Source of the DNA: Nymphaea colorata
Taxonomy: Eukaryota > Streptophyta > Magnoliopsida > Nymphaeales > Nymphaeaceae
Reading direction: 5' to 3'
Assembly (NCBI RefSeq): GCF_008831285.2
Contig: NC_045147.1
Coordinates: 16,036,854 to 16,100,853 of the forward strand
Length of the DNA: 64,000 bases
Below the pieces are notes generated by a model. It did no database searches. It had not been told where the DNA came from and saw nothing but the letters and a program-made list of their open reading frames with translations. The position numbers were made by a program, and so were the translations under genes. Positions 35,081 through 48,560 of this stretch are shown here, one piece after another; position 1 is the first letter of the stretch, and every line of letters begins with the position of its first letter.

Positions 35081-38000
35081 TCAGGACCACTGTTCGGGGA
35101 CCATGAGAAAGTAGGAAGACATGGCTTTCCTGAACCTCTTCTTATACTGTTTGGGTGAGATTACAGTGGGAGAAACATTTTTTGGACCACCGAGAATTCT
35201 AGCAGCCTTAACCCATGTCTCCAGATGCTTGTCCCACGTATATTGTCTCATGAAATCAATTATGCCCAAAACCAGCTCCTTCCTCTCTTCGTCAACTCCA
35301 ACCAGCAAAGAGTAATCCATGACATCTACAGACTGAAAGAGTTCCAAAAAGAAAAATGTCATACCTAAGAAGGACAAAGCTACAAACTGAATTTGAACAT
35401 GGACAAAGAAATTACCGCCAAGAAAGATGTATCGTTCCACACAGCCCTTTCCAAGACTCGCTTGGGCTTGCTTCCAAGAAATATCGGCTTGGTTCGGAGC
35501 ACTTCCACCAAATTCTGATCTAGCAAAACTTTATTACTACCAGATGTATCTGGGTTATAACGAGATCGAGCAGAGCCTTTCAGATCATATACTCCTGATA
35601 TTGTTCTCCCAAAGAACAAGTTCTCCATCACCATAAAATCCATCTTAGCTTCTTTTCCACTCTTCAAATGCTTTGTTGTAACCTAGACAAACATGGTGAG
35701 ACATGATAATTGATATAATAAACAAGCAATAAAATAAAGTTCATAAAGAATGAACTTATACAAAAGACTACCTGATATATTCCAAGAACCTTTGCCAGGC
35801 ATGTTGGGCTGCCTGAACTAAGTGAATGTGACAGGTACTTGAAGTAATCTGGTGCAAACTCCTCAAACGATTCCAGCTCTGTCTTTGTGACCTGCTTCAC
35901 AATAAACCTCTCATCCAGTGTCCTTGCAAAATAAACATTGCTTTTCCCACCCTGAGCACTCCATCTACGGCAACGGCTTAGAGATTGCATAAAACCTATT
36001 TCACTTGGACAGCATTTTTTCCGCAGAGCATCAAACTGTCTTGCAAAATAACATGTTACAGTAAATTTGACCTTGCCAGTAGGTGATGATGAATCATCAC
36101 CAAACATCATCCTAAAATGTGGAGACTTAGGTGAGTCAGATATTAGGCTTCTTCCAGAAGATAAAACAGCACTGTCAGATCCATAGCTTCTAAGCAGCAT
36201 CTCGTCTGAATCTAGCTGATAGCTGATCTGATGAGCGTGTCCTAAGTGATGGGCCATACTACTTTCATCCAGTGAAAACCTTTTATGAGTGTCTCCTTCA
36301 ACACCCACTGATGTATCAGAAACAAAGGCATCATACTCCGTAGAACTAAGGGCATATGCAATTATGCTTGTAGGCTCATTGTCATAAACAGCTACAACTA
36401 TGTCATTGCGACCAGTTGTAGGCAGCAGCAATCTTGGGCCTTCACTTACCATGCGATATGTAGATGAAATAAAAGATGGAGTATAACTCAATATGAAATC
36501 AAATCTCTGCGATGTTCCAGAAAAATCTCTAAAATAGAACCTCCGTATATTTGGCATTGGTTCCTGCACCAACTTTTCATACTCCGGAGATATATGAAAA
36601 GACTTGACCAAAGATAGATGTGGAGGGAAAAGGCTTCTATAACTCTTCTCTCTAGACCTCAGTACAGAATCAAAAGAATAAACCCTTTGAGGAGCCATGA
36701 TGTTCTTGGATGGAATCCTACCACTTTGATTTGCTGTGAAAACTGAACCAACTCCCACTGTGTCTGAAGGTGAAATCTGGTTGTTTAAAGCACTGAGGAA
36801 TTCCACAGTGCCCGTCCATGCCATATCTATCTTGTCAGAGAGATTAGAGTCATGTGCACACAGGGATTCTGATGCATCAGTAAAATGGTCATGTGAATCT
36901 TCCACAGAATAGCCTTCGACAGCACTTATTGAGGACTCTGACATTACTGGGTCATGTGAACAAAGGTTAAGACTGTTCAGCTCTATTGGCAGATGAGACT
37001 CAGGAACATCCATGGACCTCGGAAATGAAGTATGGCACCTTGGACTGTTTCCACTGAATATTGAAATGATCTGATCCTCTCTAGAAGATGTGTCCTTTTC
37101 GGTCACAGAACAAAACCTGGTGGCATCCTTGCATTCAGTACTCTCTCGTTTAAACTTTATTGGAGATTTCTTTTCCTTGGACAAAGAATCCAACACACAT
37201 AGCCGACGGTCCCATAAATAAGAGTCAACTAGAAGACACCGCCTGAGGTAACTGAGCTCAAAGATACCCCCACCCGGGACTCCTTGTGGCCAGTTGTGAA
37301 CAGCATCACTTTGCAACAAACTCTGTTAGGTTTTTGTCAAGTTAATAAAGATATTTTTAGAATTTCTGAGCCAGATATGCCATCTTAAGTACCTACCAAA
37401 ATAAAAAAGATAAGCTGGGATACTGATTATTTGATATAATGCAGGATCTTAGCTAATCCTCATATGGATGTATGATGAATCTTAAGTCACATGGGTACTT
37501 CAATAAAGTCTACATACCCGTATCTCCATACCCATACCCAAAGTGGATACTTGGACACACTTGGGTACTTTTATTCCAAAACCGATCCAAATTGCTTACT
37601 TTTAGGTGATTTAATTTTTTCCAACTCAATTTTCATTATATTTTTTAGAGTTATTGTTCATTAACATGTAATGTTTTTATTTAAAATCACTTGTTTATTT
37701 AAATGTTGCTTTCATCTTGATTTTTTTTCTGTCATTATATATATATATATATATATATCTTGCCATACCCCCGTACCCACATTTTGTAAAATTGTCATGT
37801 CAGTACCCGTTTCTCCGTACCCATATCCATGTGACATACTTAGTAGTGAACTTTTTTAATTTGTCAAACATCATTCCATCAACCAGAATGAGAGATTAAA
37901 ATTAATATTGATTTGCTATCAAGTGGGAGACAAGAGTGACTTACATCATATTCACTTTTTTCAAATTTTACCAAATTCTTGAGCTCTACCATGTAATTTT

Positions 38001-41000
38001 GGAAGCCATTTGATGTTGAGGTCTCACAACCAGGTCCAGAAGCAGTAAAGTGTTGTTCCATTTTCTGGAGTGCATCAGACACCTCAGCATAAAGGAAGTT
38101 CATCTTTTCAGAAACCTGAAGAACAAAACAGGGAAACAACATCAACAACCTAAGGGGTCTGTGCTACTACAAAAACTAGAGCTATAGCATTAGCATTGGT
38201 ATCATACATCAATGGTCTCCTTTCCAATCCATTCTTGTTGAACATTGCTTCTACATTCCAGCATTGAAGGTGGCAAAAACACCGTCAGAATGTCAATAGG
38301 AGCATAACGAAAAAAGGCAATCATGTTCCCGGATCTGCTAGTAACAAGAAGCATAACAAGTTCAAAACCATGAATCGGAGATCCAACAAAGCCACATTTC
38401 TACAAGCTAGTCAAAGTTCACGCAGCATACCCATAGTAACGTAGGCAGTCTCTCTGCAGAGAATGGCCACAACTTGCAACCCGATTTGCAGTAGCATGAT
38501 TGGAGAAACTAAGCTCCAAAAACTTACCAAAAGATAGTCCCCACGCAGCATCTGACATAACAACTCTTTTTGTTGCTTGTGAAATTCCATCTTTAACGGC
38601 ACACCTGAGGCATCGATGCCACATCCATATTTTTCCCTCACGTTCTCCAGGAAGCTTCAATGAAGGAAGTCGTTTTACGCAGATGGTTAGGCTACCTTGC
38701 TGATGGCTATAGCAACGAACATGAGCTTCTGCTGGTTCACTACACGATTGACAGCGGTATGTCTGATAAAAATATGAAGTCAATAAATCAAGTGGAGATG
38801 AGCTTCTAGCATGCCCTTTTACAATATGCAGAATAACACACGCATATTTCATAATAGATGTTTCATTTGAAATTTATTTAATAAAAAGCACAGTGACAAG
38901 TACTGTTTAAGAGAATTACTCAGCAAGCTTTCCTCAGAAGTTCTTTTCAAAATTCTGTTTCTTCAGAACTCAGGAATTAACCAAACAATAAAACTTATAT
39001 GTAAAGAAAAATAAAAAAGCTATGAAATTATGAACTCTTCTACTAATTTTCCTAGAAAAATCCATCAAATTTCAAAATACTTTTTTAAAATTAAAAAGAA
39101 AACAAAAAACAGAATATAATTTGATATTTAAAATGAACCTTTAAAAGAAAGCAAAAATGTTTAAATGTTTAAATATTTAATATTGGTGGATTTTTTGAAC
39201 AGATTGCAATTTTATCACAAAAAATGAGAAAAATGATGATGAATATTGGTTAATAATTTTGAAAATATTGCAATTTTATTTCAAAGCTGAAGAAAATGAT
39301 ATTATGGGTTAATGATATTTTCAGAATATCAAGGATATTTGTGATTAAGGTCCCTAAAAAAATCAAGATTGAGACTAATATATACAGTTTTTCAGTTACA
39401 GTTAAAAAACAACAGCATCATGCAAACAAATTTCATGATAGCAAATCAGACATTGGGCAATCACATATAGAAGCAACTCAAACTAAAGCACTTTGAATAT
39501 AGCAAATTAAAACCTGATCAAACAGATCATCCTGGAGGAACCTTCCAAGTGGCTTATCAAAACTACCATAAAATTTGATCCGTAGGAGTTGTGAACGTTC
39601 ACATACTGTCCCTTTAAGTACACATCGGCTAGACAGCAATACCAATATGCTTTGGTGGGTATCAACCGTGGACAAAAATTCTTTGGAGAGTTCCTTTCCT
39701 TCAACTCCACTGAGGATAGTTTTTTCACAGGTACCATCAGTCTTGTATTGAAGCCCCTGTACTCCTTCATCCAGCTGAATTTTCCCTGACATGTCTGTCG
39801 TAACTGGACGATCCACTTCTTCAATGTCAACAGATGAACTTGTTTTCCCATATGAGATAAAAGCCTCAACAGCTCTAGGAGATTTACTCACACTTATGTC
39901 CCTAGTAGTTGGAGACTTCGAAGTCATAGGAGATTGAGGAGAGTGGCACCTCAGGCCTCCATGTGCATTTGGTGACTGCTGATAATCATTTTCTGAATGA
40001 AAACTAGACCTTGAGCTCTCCTCTGTCAGAAATTCAAGCTTGCTGCACAGACTGGAAAATTGAGTTCCACCTGCAATGTGTTCGCAGTTACCCACTGAAA
40101 TCATTTTACCAAAATTGGGTGGCTTCTCAGATAAAGTAATTGGAAGCTCCAGAGAAAGTTTTGGCAAAGTTGCACCCTCATCTGCAAGGAAGGACGTCTC
40201 AAGAGACAAATGATAAGCTGCAAAGACAGCATACTGGATGACATGTTTAACCTTCTTCAGCTCTTCACGAGGGGCCCCTCTTAGTAAAACCTTCAAACAA
40301 TGAAAAGAGGTTCAACAACAGCAAAATATTGACTGAAGGGAGCTGCAGCAACTTGCCAGGACAAAAGCAAATAATATTGCAAATTACAGCCCAAAAGGAG
40401 AAAAATTCAGACTGCATCTCTCATCATAACTACCACCAAGTAATAAGTCAACACAAAGAATGGACATCCATTCATCTATTTGTGGTTGATGGTTTATAGT
40501 TTACATTGTTGCATTATTAAATTGTCGTAATCTAGCCCATGTAATAAGTAATAACCATGGAGATCACCTCAGGTACAACTTTTCTGGATTTATGCCTGTG
40601 CAAAACAGTTAGGTTATTTGACTGATCTTTGGATTAAAATAGAGTCGAGGTAGAGAACTTCAACTATGAGCTTCAATATAAAATCTTACAGACTACTTTT
40701 GTGGCCATCTGCAAAAACAGAGGAGAATGGTCAGTGATTTGAACAAGAAATTTTTTTCCTTAGCATTTGTTGTTTGATCATATATTTCCCTTTTTCTTTC
40801 AAATAGCTGATTATGCATATATGTACCACATAAAATACACAAATCGCCTGCTTTTTCATTTTCTTATATACATCTCTGAAATGGTTTGCATTCAGAAATC
40901 TTATTATGCCAGATTGAATGGATTGCTCCACCCTTGCTGAAGATAACCAATAAAAAAAATTGCCACAAATATTTTTCTCAGGTTTCTGCATTGAAATTCT

Positions 41001-41546
41001 TCCAGGTATTGATTGAGAGAAATTTTCTCAGTAAAATTTGAGGAATTCAAAAAAAATATAGGAAATATGAATAAAAAAACATTGATCATCATTTAAAATA
41101 TTTAAGAATATGCCAAAAGAAAGCTCAAAACATTAAAATATAAAAATCATTTTTTTTAAATGGAAAAAAATGCAATAAAAAGCACGAAAACCATAGTATT
41201 TCATTTTAATATTTTTTTTAATATTGCAAATTTACTTTTTTTTTGTTTCCCTTTATTTTCCATTTTCTGCTTTTCATGGAAAAAAACACGGATATTTGTG
41301 ACCATGTTTTAAATTCACAATCACTGTTTTATCAGGCATATCCTCATAATTACAAATTTACATCTACACTTGTAAGACAATGCATGTAATAATGCACAAG
41401 TGGCACAGTTGAACTCGTGGCTAACACATGTAACTGTCTTTGGCTTCTAAGCCTTTATTATTGTTTATGTTTTATTCACCTTCCTCTGTAGTCTCTATGC
41501 TATACCCCTTCAACCGCTCTGTCTCTCATATGTATGTATGTATGTA

Positions 41547-41581
<35 letters not shown>

Positions 41582-41716
41582 CCTAATTACTGCAGAAAAG
41601 GCACTACCTAACTAGTAACTACTCACTCCACCCTCTTTTGGTTGCAAATTTTCTCCATTGCAGCAAGTGAAGGAAGAAACATAGAGCAGCTACGAATGTC
41701 ATGGATGAAGTAGTAA

Positions 41717-41767
<51 letters not shown>

Positions 41768-44480
41768 CCCAATACATGCATCCGAGTAATTAGTTTTTAC
41801 CTCTTTAAAGAGCACATTGCGGCATCAACAGTATCTCTAACATGCAATTTCTACTAACTGATCATTGATCAACAGTAAAGCCATCTAACAGTTTATAAAA
41901 GTGAACAGAATAGTTGATGGATACATGTACTGTGATATCAAATCTCCATGTGCAATCATTCTACGTACCACGTCCTATAGCTGCAGGCAATTTTCTCATA
42001 GATTTTATGTCAAAGGTATTCTGAGTTATATGAAAACTTATATTTTTACACCCGTAAGTGCTGCAACAAGGCATGAGGATAGGTTGTCAACATGAGTTTT
42101 TTCAAGCTATCGGTATTTGCTTGGATGTCAAAATAGATTGGCATTTCGGTATTATGTCTAGCATCACAATAAAAATGAGCACAATATTACCGTGCAGCCT
42201 AAACGCCTTGGACAACCTTCAAAGAACATCAACGTCTTGACTGATTTCTTGTTAGTGCTGTCATTAGATCGACACTCCTCAACAACTCTTTCAAGCCGAA
42301 AAACCTCACACTGCCCCAGCCTTGGTGAGAAAATCTTATCAACAGAAGGAACAATTTGAGCACCTGTACACCTAGCAATGCGATCCAGAAGCGGTCGCTT
42401 AACATTCAACACCAAGGATATTTCCTTGGCTAAGAGATATTCTTGGGCATAAGATGATACACTTTTCTCTACCAGCAGAACATTTGGATGATGAGCCTCT
42501 ATCTTTGAAACTGCCATCTTGATATGATCCATCTCCTGACCAAAGAAGAGGATAAGATCTCAGAACATGCAGAACAACAGAATCCCCTTAAAAAGGTCAC
42601 CTAAAAGGGTATCATAGTTGAAATATAACCTGATCAAGCAAAGTGCCAATTGATGCTAGCTGATTTGGAAGCCTTTGATACTCAAGTGCTCCTCCCAACA
42701 AAAGCAGTCTGGGAGTTTTGTATTGCGAAGTCATCCGCTTGTGCTTCACATTTTTTGTACAAACAACTCCCTTAATCAATGCACTGTTGAACACAAGGTT
42801 TCTATTTCATTACAAGACCCTAAAGACAAGAATTAAGAACAGAAGGAACATGCAACAACATCCAAATGCATACCTGTCACTCCGATGTCCACATGCTATA
42901 CACTTAACCTTTACATAATCAACAGGATCCATACTGCCACCACCGCTTGTATCAGGTCTCACAAAATTTGCAGCTTGCCATGCCAATGAACTAACTATCT
43001 CCAGCCAACAGTCTTCTGCCCTGTCATTTCCTACAGTAATGCCTTCACCCTTCAGCAGCTGCGAGACAAGAGCCCTGAAATGACCATGAACAACAGCTCT
43101 TAGAGGTTCCTTATGCACCTCATTTGACTTATCTCGGTTTCTTTTGACATCATCGCCAAGGCTAGTAAACGAGAACTTCAAGTTAGGATCACCAATATCA
43201 TCATCATCTTCTTCTTCATCATTATCAGATTTGAAAATATTATTTTCTACTTCATCATCCTCGTCCTCTGGTGGTGGAGGCAACCAAAAAGTACCATCAT
43301 TCTCAAAATCCAACTTCAAACCAGCTGTTTGGCTATGCTTTTGATATATAGATAATTCATCAGTGTCATGATCAATAGTGTCCACACCCTCAGCATATAT
43401 CTTAGGGCTTCTTAACATCTGCACCTTTTCTTGAAACAGCAGTGCATAATCCAGAGACATAGGCTGTTGCTCATCGAGCATGGGTGAATCAGCCCTCTCA
43501 GGACTTATGTTCATTACGGTCGGACTGTCAAAAGGACTCGAAGTGCTGGACCTGAAGCTGTACAGTTCACTTCTTGTGTAATTGCTACTGGCATCTACAT
43601 CATAAACATCCTGAGAATATTGACATGTTGGCGTTGGATACTTATTCCCAATATCATCAGCATCCATAAAATAGCATGTTTCAGAACCATCATCTCTACA
43701 AACATGAAGCCATAATCATCAAGATATTACCCAAAAGAATGGAAAAAATTCAAGGTGAAGACTCCTGGTTAATGGTGATTTTGGATGTCGGCTTAAACCA
43801 TGAAATTTTGCATGAGCGTGAACAACTAACCACTAAAATATGATGACATGAAAGGAGTACATGGACAACTAAAACTTGGATGGAGGAAAAGCGTACCTGG
43901 TATAAAGTGAAACAGGTGAAGGGGGATCTAGAGGGGATGGAATGTTGTCATCTGCAAATTTATTGAAGGAACAACTTTGACCTTTTAGAAAACGGCCAAG
44001 ATAATTAGCATGATCTGGTTCAGAAGGTGGCTCATGGAGACAATCTCCACCACAGTCAGGGTGCACTCTCGAACAACCATCCATGTTTATGCTATCTGCT
44101 GAATCAGTTTTGAATGATAAAGAAGGTTGTACAGAGCTCCCAACACGATCCACAAGGCGGTGATTCTCAGACTGCTGCCCTGGCATTTCCAACCCAGCCA
44201 GGTTAAAGCAAAGTATACACAAAGCAGCTCTGCTCTTAGAGTTCTGCTTCACATAGACAGTGTCACCTTGTACGCATCTCACACAAAATGGCCTGCCACA
44301 GTTTCCGCATCGAGGTCCTTGATGAAATGGATTAAAGGTTGAATTGCACTCATAGCACATACTGCAGTTCTCATCCCAAGTGCAAGTATCCCCAGAAGCC
44401 TCACATACATCACCCCTCCAATCTATCCACGCTCTCAATTTCTCAGTCAGATGCAGAAGAGAGCTATCCAATATTTCCAT
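35081..44480 (-). CDS. FAB1C: 1-phosphatidylinositol-3-phosphate 5-kinase, FAB1C type (PIKfyve family), 11 exons, complete
   Basis: Phosphorylates PI3P to PI(3,5)P2 on endosomes and vacuole membranes, controlling endosome maturation and vacuole shape. Coding exons, 5' to 3': 44480-43897, 43695-42874, 42783-42630, 42535-42191, 40290-39514, 38762-38431, 38334-38208, 38115-37945, 37322-35772, 35682-35416, 35332-35081. All junctions are GT-AG with agreeing phases, giving 1793 residues (Arabidopsis FAB1C is about 1650). Domain order: a FYVE-like finger with four CxxC pairs (Cys42/45, 58/61, 66/69, 88/91) but no RR/KHHCR motif; an acidic stretch; a Cpn60/TCP1-like domain (about 440-670); a conserved Cys-rich region ([12 protein letters not shown], then [13 protein letters not shown]); and the C-terminal PIP-kinase domain with GGKSNVYFA at 1562-1570, Lys1580, [14 protein letters not shown] (Asp1716) and IIDF (Asp1736). 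[11 protein letters not shown] fits the family start, so I chose the ATG at 44480; MYMEIL at 44486 is an alternative. Confidence 0.96.
37323..37944. repeat. MITE-like insertion inside a FAB1C intron
   Basis: The 622-bp intron between FAB1C coding exons 8 and 9 contains, at about 37483-37845, a segment dense in TACCC/GGGTA words. It has an AT-rich core with a TA run at 37737-37758. The ends are inversely related: AAGTCACATGGGTAC at the left, and the complement of GTACCCATATCCATGTGACATACTT at the right. A short CTTA flanks both sides. This fits a small non-autonomous DNA transposon, but the terminal match is imperfect. Confidence 0.45.
40291..42190 (-). other. 1.9-kb FAB1C intron with TA/CA microsatellites
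   Basis: This largest FAB1C intron separates two exons of the Cpn60/TCP1-like domain. It carries TATG units at 41530-41548, TA runs at 41550-41581 and 41719-41747, and a CA run at 41748-41767. No exon or mobile-element border was recognised inside. Confidence 0.8.
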
Positions 44481-45720
44481 ATACATATAAACTACCCCTC
44501 GACCATAATACTGCAAGCCGCTCCTTTCCTTAGTACTATAAAGTGAAAAAGGTATATGAAAAACAAACAAGACCCGACCTTGCCCCAGAAAAATGAAGGG
44601 TTTCAGGTTGGATCCCTCTGAAGAGGAGAAACAAAGAAACTCTAAAGGTCTCCTAAGGCAAAAGAGGAAGAAAATTGTACAGATCAAACTAAAAGGGAAT
44701 GACTTCCGATCTAACAAGAACAAGACAATTTTTCTCTGTCTAAGAAATGGGTCACAATAATTGCCTCCTTTCAACGAACTAAAAACGAACGATAGACCTG
44801 TCGGAATCACGTCAAAAAGATGATCGCATTCGCTTTCATCATTCAGTATACAAACTAAACATACAACCAAGATTTCCTAACAACTGAATTCTTTAGTATC
44901 GTAATTTCCTAAAAACGTCTGAATATGATCGACCTCCTTGAGAAATTCAAAACAAATCCCAATGGAGAATAATCAGCATCCACAGCGATTCCTTAAACTA
45001 TTTACATTAGACGAGCAAAGAAAGGGAATAAAAAATCCCAAGGACGAAGAAAAGGTAAACTTCATGAAAAACGCGACCTAGCCGATCCCTGATTCGTCGA
45101 GAAACCATTAGAACAACTCCTCTACCCTCAGGTGACCCGTGAAACCTAGAAACCCCTACTTACCAAGAAGAACGACATCCCTTACGGGCTCCACAGTCAG
45201 AAAAAAGAAAAAGAAAACGAAGTACCCATCTCCCAATTCAATAAAATTCCCTCGAAAACGGGCAGGTTATACATAAAACGAAAGATTGAAACAAATGGAG
45301 ACAAAGGAACAAAGACCCAGTTTTCAGAAGGACTAAAATCGTCAGGAAACGCTTCCACACGAACAGACACCTGAAAGACTAAGCTGACACAACGGAGAAT
45401 CGACAACACCAGCGAACCTCTAAATGATTGTGACAACAAGGAGCAGCACCAAGAGCAAAAGCATGAACAAGGCAACACAGAGACCCTTTTCTCTTCTCCT
45501 TCTTCTTCTCTGAGAATCTCCTCTCGTGGCGAATCCCATCCACACCACCATACTCACTCTCATAACAAGGAAATGCCAACAACAACAAAGTCCACAAAAT
45601 TACGCGGCGAAAGCAAAAAACTGCTCTCTGCGTCTTCTCGCCTCTCTCACTTTTCTTCCTCTTCTCGGTTCATTCTTTTTCTGGGCATCCATTATTTTAT
45701 TTCATTGAAAGGTGAGAAGA
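44481..45720 (-). promoter_or_regulatory. FAB1C 5' leader, probable leader intron and promoter
   Basis: An acceptor-like GGCTTGCAG on the minus strand at about 44519-44511 sits 30 bases before the start codon, so the leader is probably spliced. The purine-rich stretch at about 45480-45720 (minus strand) looks like a first untranslated exon and start region, with GAGAGGCGAG and GAAGAAG words. The exact transcription start is not visible. Confidence 0.35.
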
Positions 45721-48144
45721 AAGGTGGTGGCGGTCCGCCTTCGGCTGCTTGCAGCAGTTCAGCAAAAAGCATAAAAAAGGAGGCGGAACAGTGAAGATAG
45801 AGTATGCGTAAGGGATGGGCAGCAGATCCAGTGCTAGCGACGTGCCGAAAGGGCAAGGAACTGGTCGGATGATATACGCCTCTAAGCTGCCTCCTGGAAC
45901 GAATTGCCGGATTTACCACCAGGAATCTCAGACATGGCCCTCCATGGGCCCCGTTTGGCAGGGTTTCTGACCTAACTAAATGGTGGCTTAACTTAAAGCT
46001 TTTCAATTTGCAGATCGTCTGGACTTCAACATTTAAATTTCATGGCACCAAACTTTCAACAAGAAAGCTAATTAGGATCGAGTCTGAAACATTCAAGAAG
46101 TGGGCCTTGCTCAGGCTATAGTGACGTACTCTATTTACTAGACAAAGGGTGACCGTAGATGCCATGATTTATGAACATCACCAGGTTCACGGGAGAGTTC
46201 TCATGAATTGCGTCACGTCACATGGATGAAAGTCCGTGCATTTTCTGACATAGAGTGCCGCCAAAGGGTCTGAAATGATCCATAAAAGCCTTGGAATGGG
46301 AGATTTTGAGGCAAAGAAGTCGAGGTTGGCTCTGCGTTCAGGAAAGCATATTATTCGGTTGCTTCGCATGTGCTCAAATGTCTTAAGGACAAGTACATCA
46401 AGTTTAGATTCTCATGCATTGATCAGAGAATCGCAGATGCAAGGAATTGGGTTCTTGTTTCAGTCTATCTCCATTACCATCAACTGAAGTGTTCCTGTGA
46501 TATTAGTCCTTGGACAGAATATCGAGTTTGACCTCTGAATCCGAGTAGGGCCAAACTGAATTCTAATACAAAAATTACATTACACAATTAAAACATATTA
46601 TTTTTTTCAATGTAAAAGAAAAACATTTCCTTGGCTAGGGTGGGGCCATGGCCTCGATGAATAACAAGTGTGCTCAAGTTGGCCAAGCATTTTGGAAGAA
46701 GATGCTGCCACTCTCTTCAATTGGAGGAAACTCTTTCCTCTTGAATCTTTCATAGTTGCCAACTATGAGCCAGGAAAGGGGATATGTGCTATATTACCTT
46801 CTGATTCCATTCCATGCACTAACAATCTTAATCCCAATTTGCTGACAAGAATGTACTATGGTACAACCAAGCTAGAGTATGCATCCTCATTCAATCTCAG
46901 ATCCATAATGACCCTTACTAAACTATTTCCTTTTTCCTGTTTTCCAATAGGTAAGAACGCTGAGTGAGTATCCTTGACAGTTCATGCCAAATTGTGATGT
47001 ATGTTCCATATTGAACAGTAGATCTTCTTTAGCCCAATTTTCTTCTCCAAACAGTAAATCGATCTAGTTAAAGCAAATCAGGTTTCTTTGATTCCACCTA
47101 AGTAAAACACCACTACAATCACTCAATTTTTTCTCATTAAGTTACCACCAACATTACTACATTAATGACCATTTGTATGGTTCATATTACTGATGTTTGC
47201 TTTCACTTTGCTCTATTTTGGCCGTTGGAGCTCCGGTTAATCTTAATTACCAACTCTTAGTGAGATTCCTATCCTCGAATCCAAGTCAGTTTCACTGTAC
47301 CGAGTTTGTTTGTGTTCTTTTGATGGTACATATACATTTTAGAAAGGCAAAAGAGAATTTTAGTCTTAAACCCTTGCGATAGTAGCAATCAAAAAAAAAA
47401 AAATCTATAAGCCCTCTCTAACTTTAAGTACACTCAACTTCTTACATAAGAAGCAAAATGATGCCCAAAGAAATTTGTAACAGAGTGGCATTAGTATGAA
47501 AAGTTTTAGGATTAAGGGGCACCAATGTCATGTAATGAATTAAATTATATGGACTTGGAGGAACTAATATGTGAATAAAACAACTTATGTGAGTCTGTGC
47601 ATCCTAAGAGCCTAAGCCCCTTTGGTTCTGTACTTTCCAACTTCTTGGTATGCAAATATTCTCGCCAAACCATCCAACCAAGGGCGGATTCAGGTGTAGG
47701 TAACGTGAGGGCAATTGCCTACATGGAGCCAAAAAAAATTATTAACTATATATTGATATGTTATGATAATTTTTTCCATTTACATGTTGAGGTCCCTTTA
47801 AATTTAAAATTTATTATTAGTGCCCATTAACCAGAAATTTCTCCCAGCTATATAACATAATTAATAAGACTTGTCATCAACTCTCTCCCACTTTTGAATC
47901 TTATGCTAGGGTTGATAGGAGGCGGGGTCGTTGTGGGTTGAGCATGATGAGAATTGAACTGTTGACCTCTTTCAACTTTAAAAACTTAACTTGGAGGCTG
48001 ATGAGAAATTTACAGTGTGGGCTTGGGATCCCACCGTATCAGCGTGTGGATTTGATGTCCACGTTTAGAACAGCAGCCAAAACCGTGGTCGCTGGGAGGA
48101 GAGAAAGGTCATTGAAGTTAACCTTTTGGGTGTGTTAGGTTGGA
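45721..48144. other. intergenic, AT-rich
   Basis: Short frames on both strands are not recognisable as genes. A relic around 47675-47820 (GGGCGGATTCAGGTGTAGG and following) has the wording of a common dispersed plant repeat. Confidence 0.4.
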
Positions 48145-48174
48145 GCGGTCCACCGTGGTAAGAAGGTGGACCGC
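48145..48174. repeat. perfect GC-rich inverted repeat, 10-bp stem and 10-base loop
   Basis: GCGGTCCACC at 48145-48154 pairs perfectly with GGTGGACCGC at 48165-48174. It stands in AT-rich spacer. No T-rich tail or gene context suggests a terminator. Confidence 0.8.
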
Positions 48175-48299
48175 CCCACGCTGTGTAGTTGGATACCAGC
48201 AGATCCCGGTACTCTACCCCATCCACCCACCATCCAATGAATCTTGTCAACGTTGAATCGATTCATTCTTTTCCAAGAAAAAAAGCCGGTTTCTGTTCT

Positions 48300-48560
48300 T
48301 TATGCATAGTTGGTAAAAACTGGTGACTCCGACCTAGATTGGTAGATGATGATCAGGTCAAAAAGTTGACTCGTCGACTCAATCAAGTTTTAGAATAACC
48401 TGAATCGGGCGAGTTAGGGTGGAGTCTGGCCGAGTTAGGCTGAGTCAGGGGCAAGTCAAGTCATTTTTAACTCATGGTCACATTTATTAGCGATCTGAAC
48501 TGACTCGGGCGATTCTCAAGCCAATTCAGCCAGTCAGCCTACTATGCCTTTATGATAATC
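48300..48560. repeat. GACTCG-word repeat relic
   Basis: The segment is rich in short words such as GACTCG, GAGTTAGG and GAGTCA, in both orientations. Degenerate elements of this type are frequent in plant spacers. No coding capacity and no clear ends. Confidence 0.3.

Noticed and set aside
34806..35158. Overlapping plus-strand frames next to the FAB1C 3' end
   Set aside because: No recognisable domain, and part of the region is antisense to FAB1C exon 11 and its 3' UTR.
43144..43344. Plus-strand Ser-rich frame
   Set aside because: It is the antisense of the acidic Asp/Glu tract of FAB1C exon 2.
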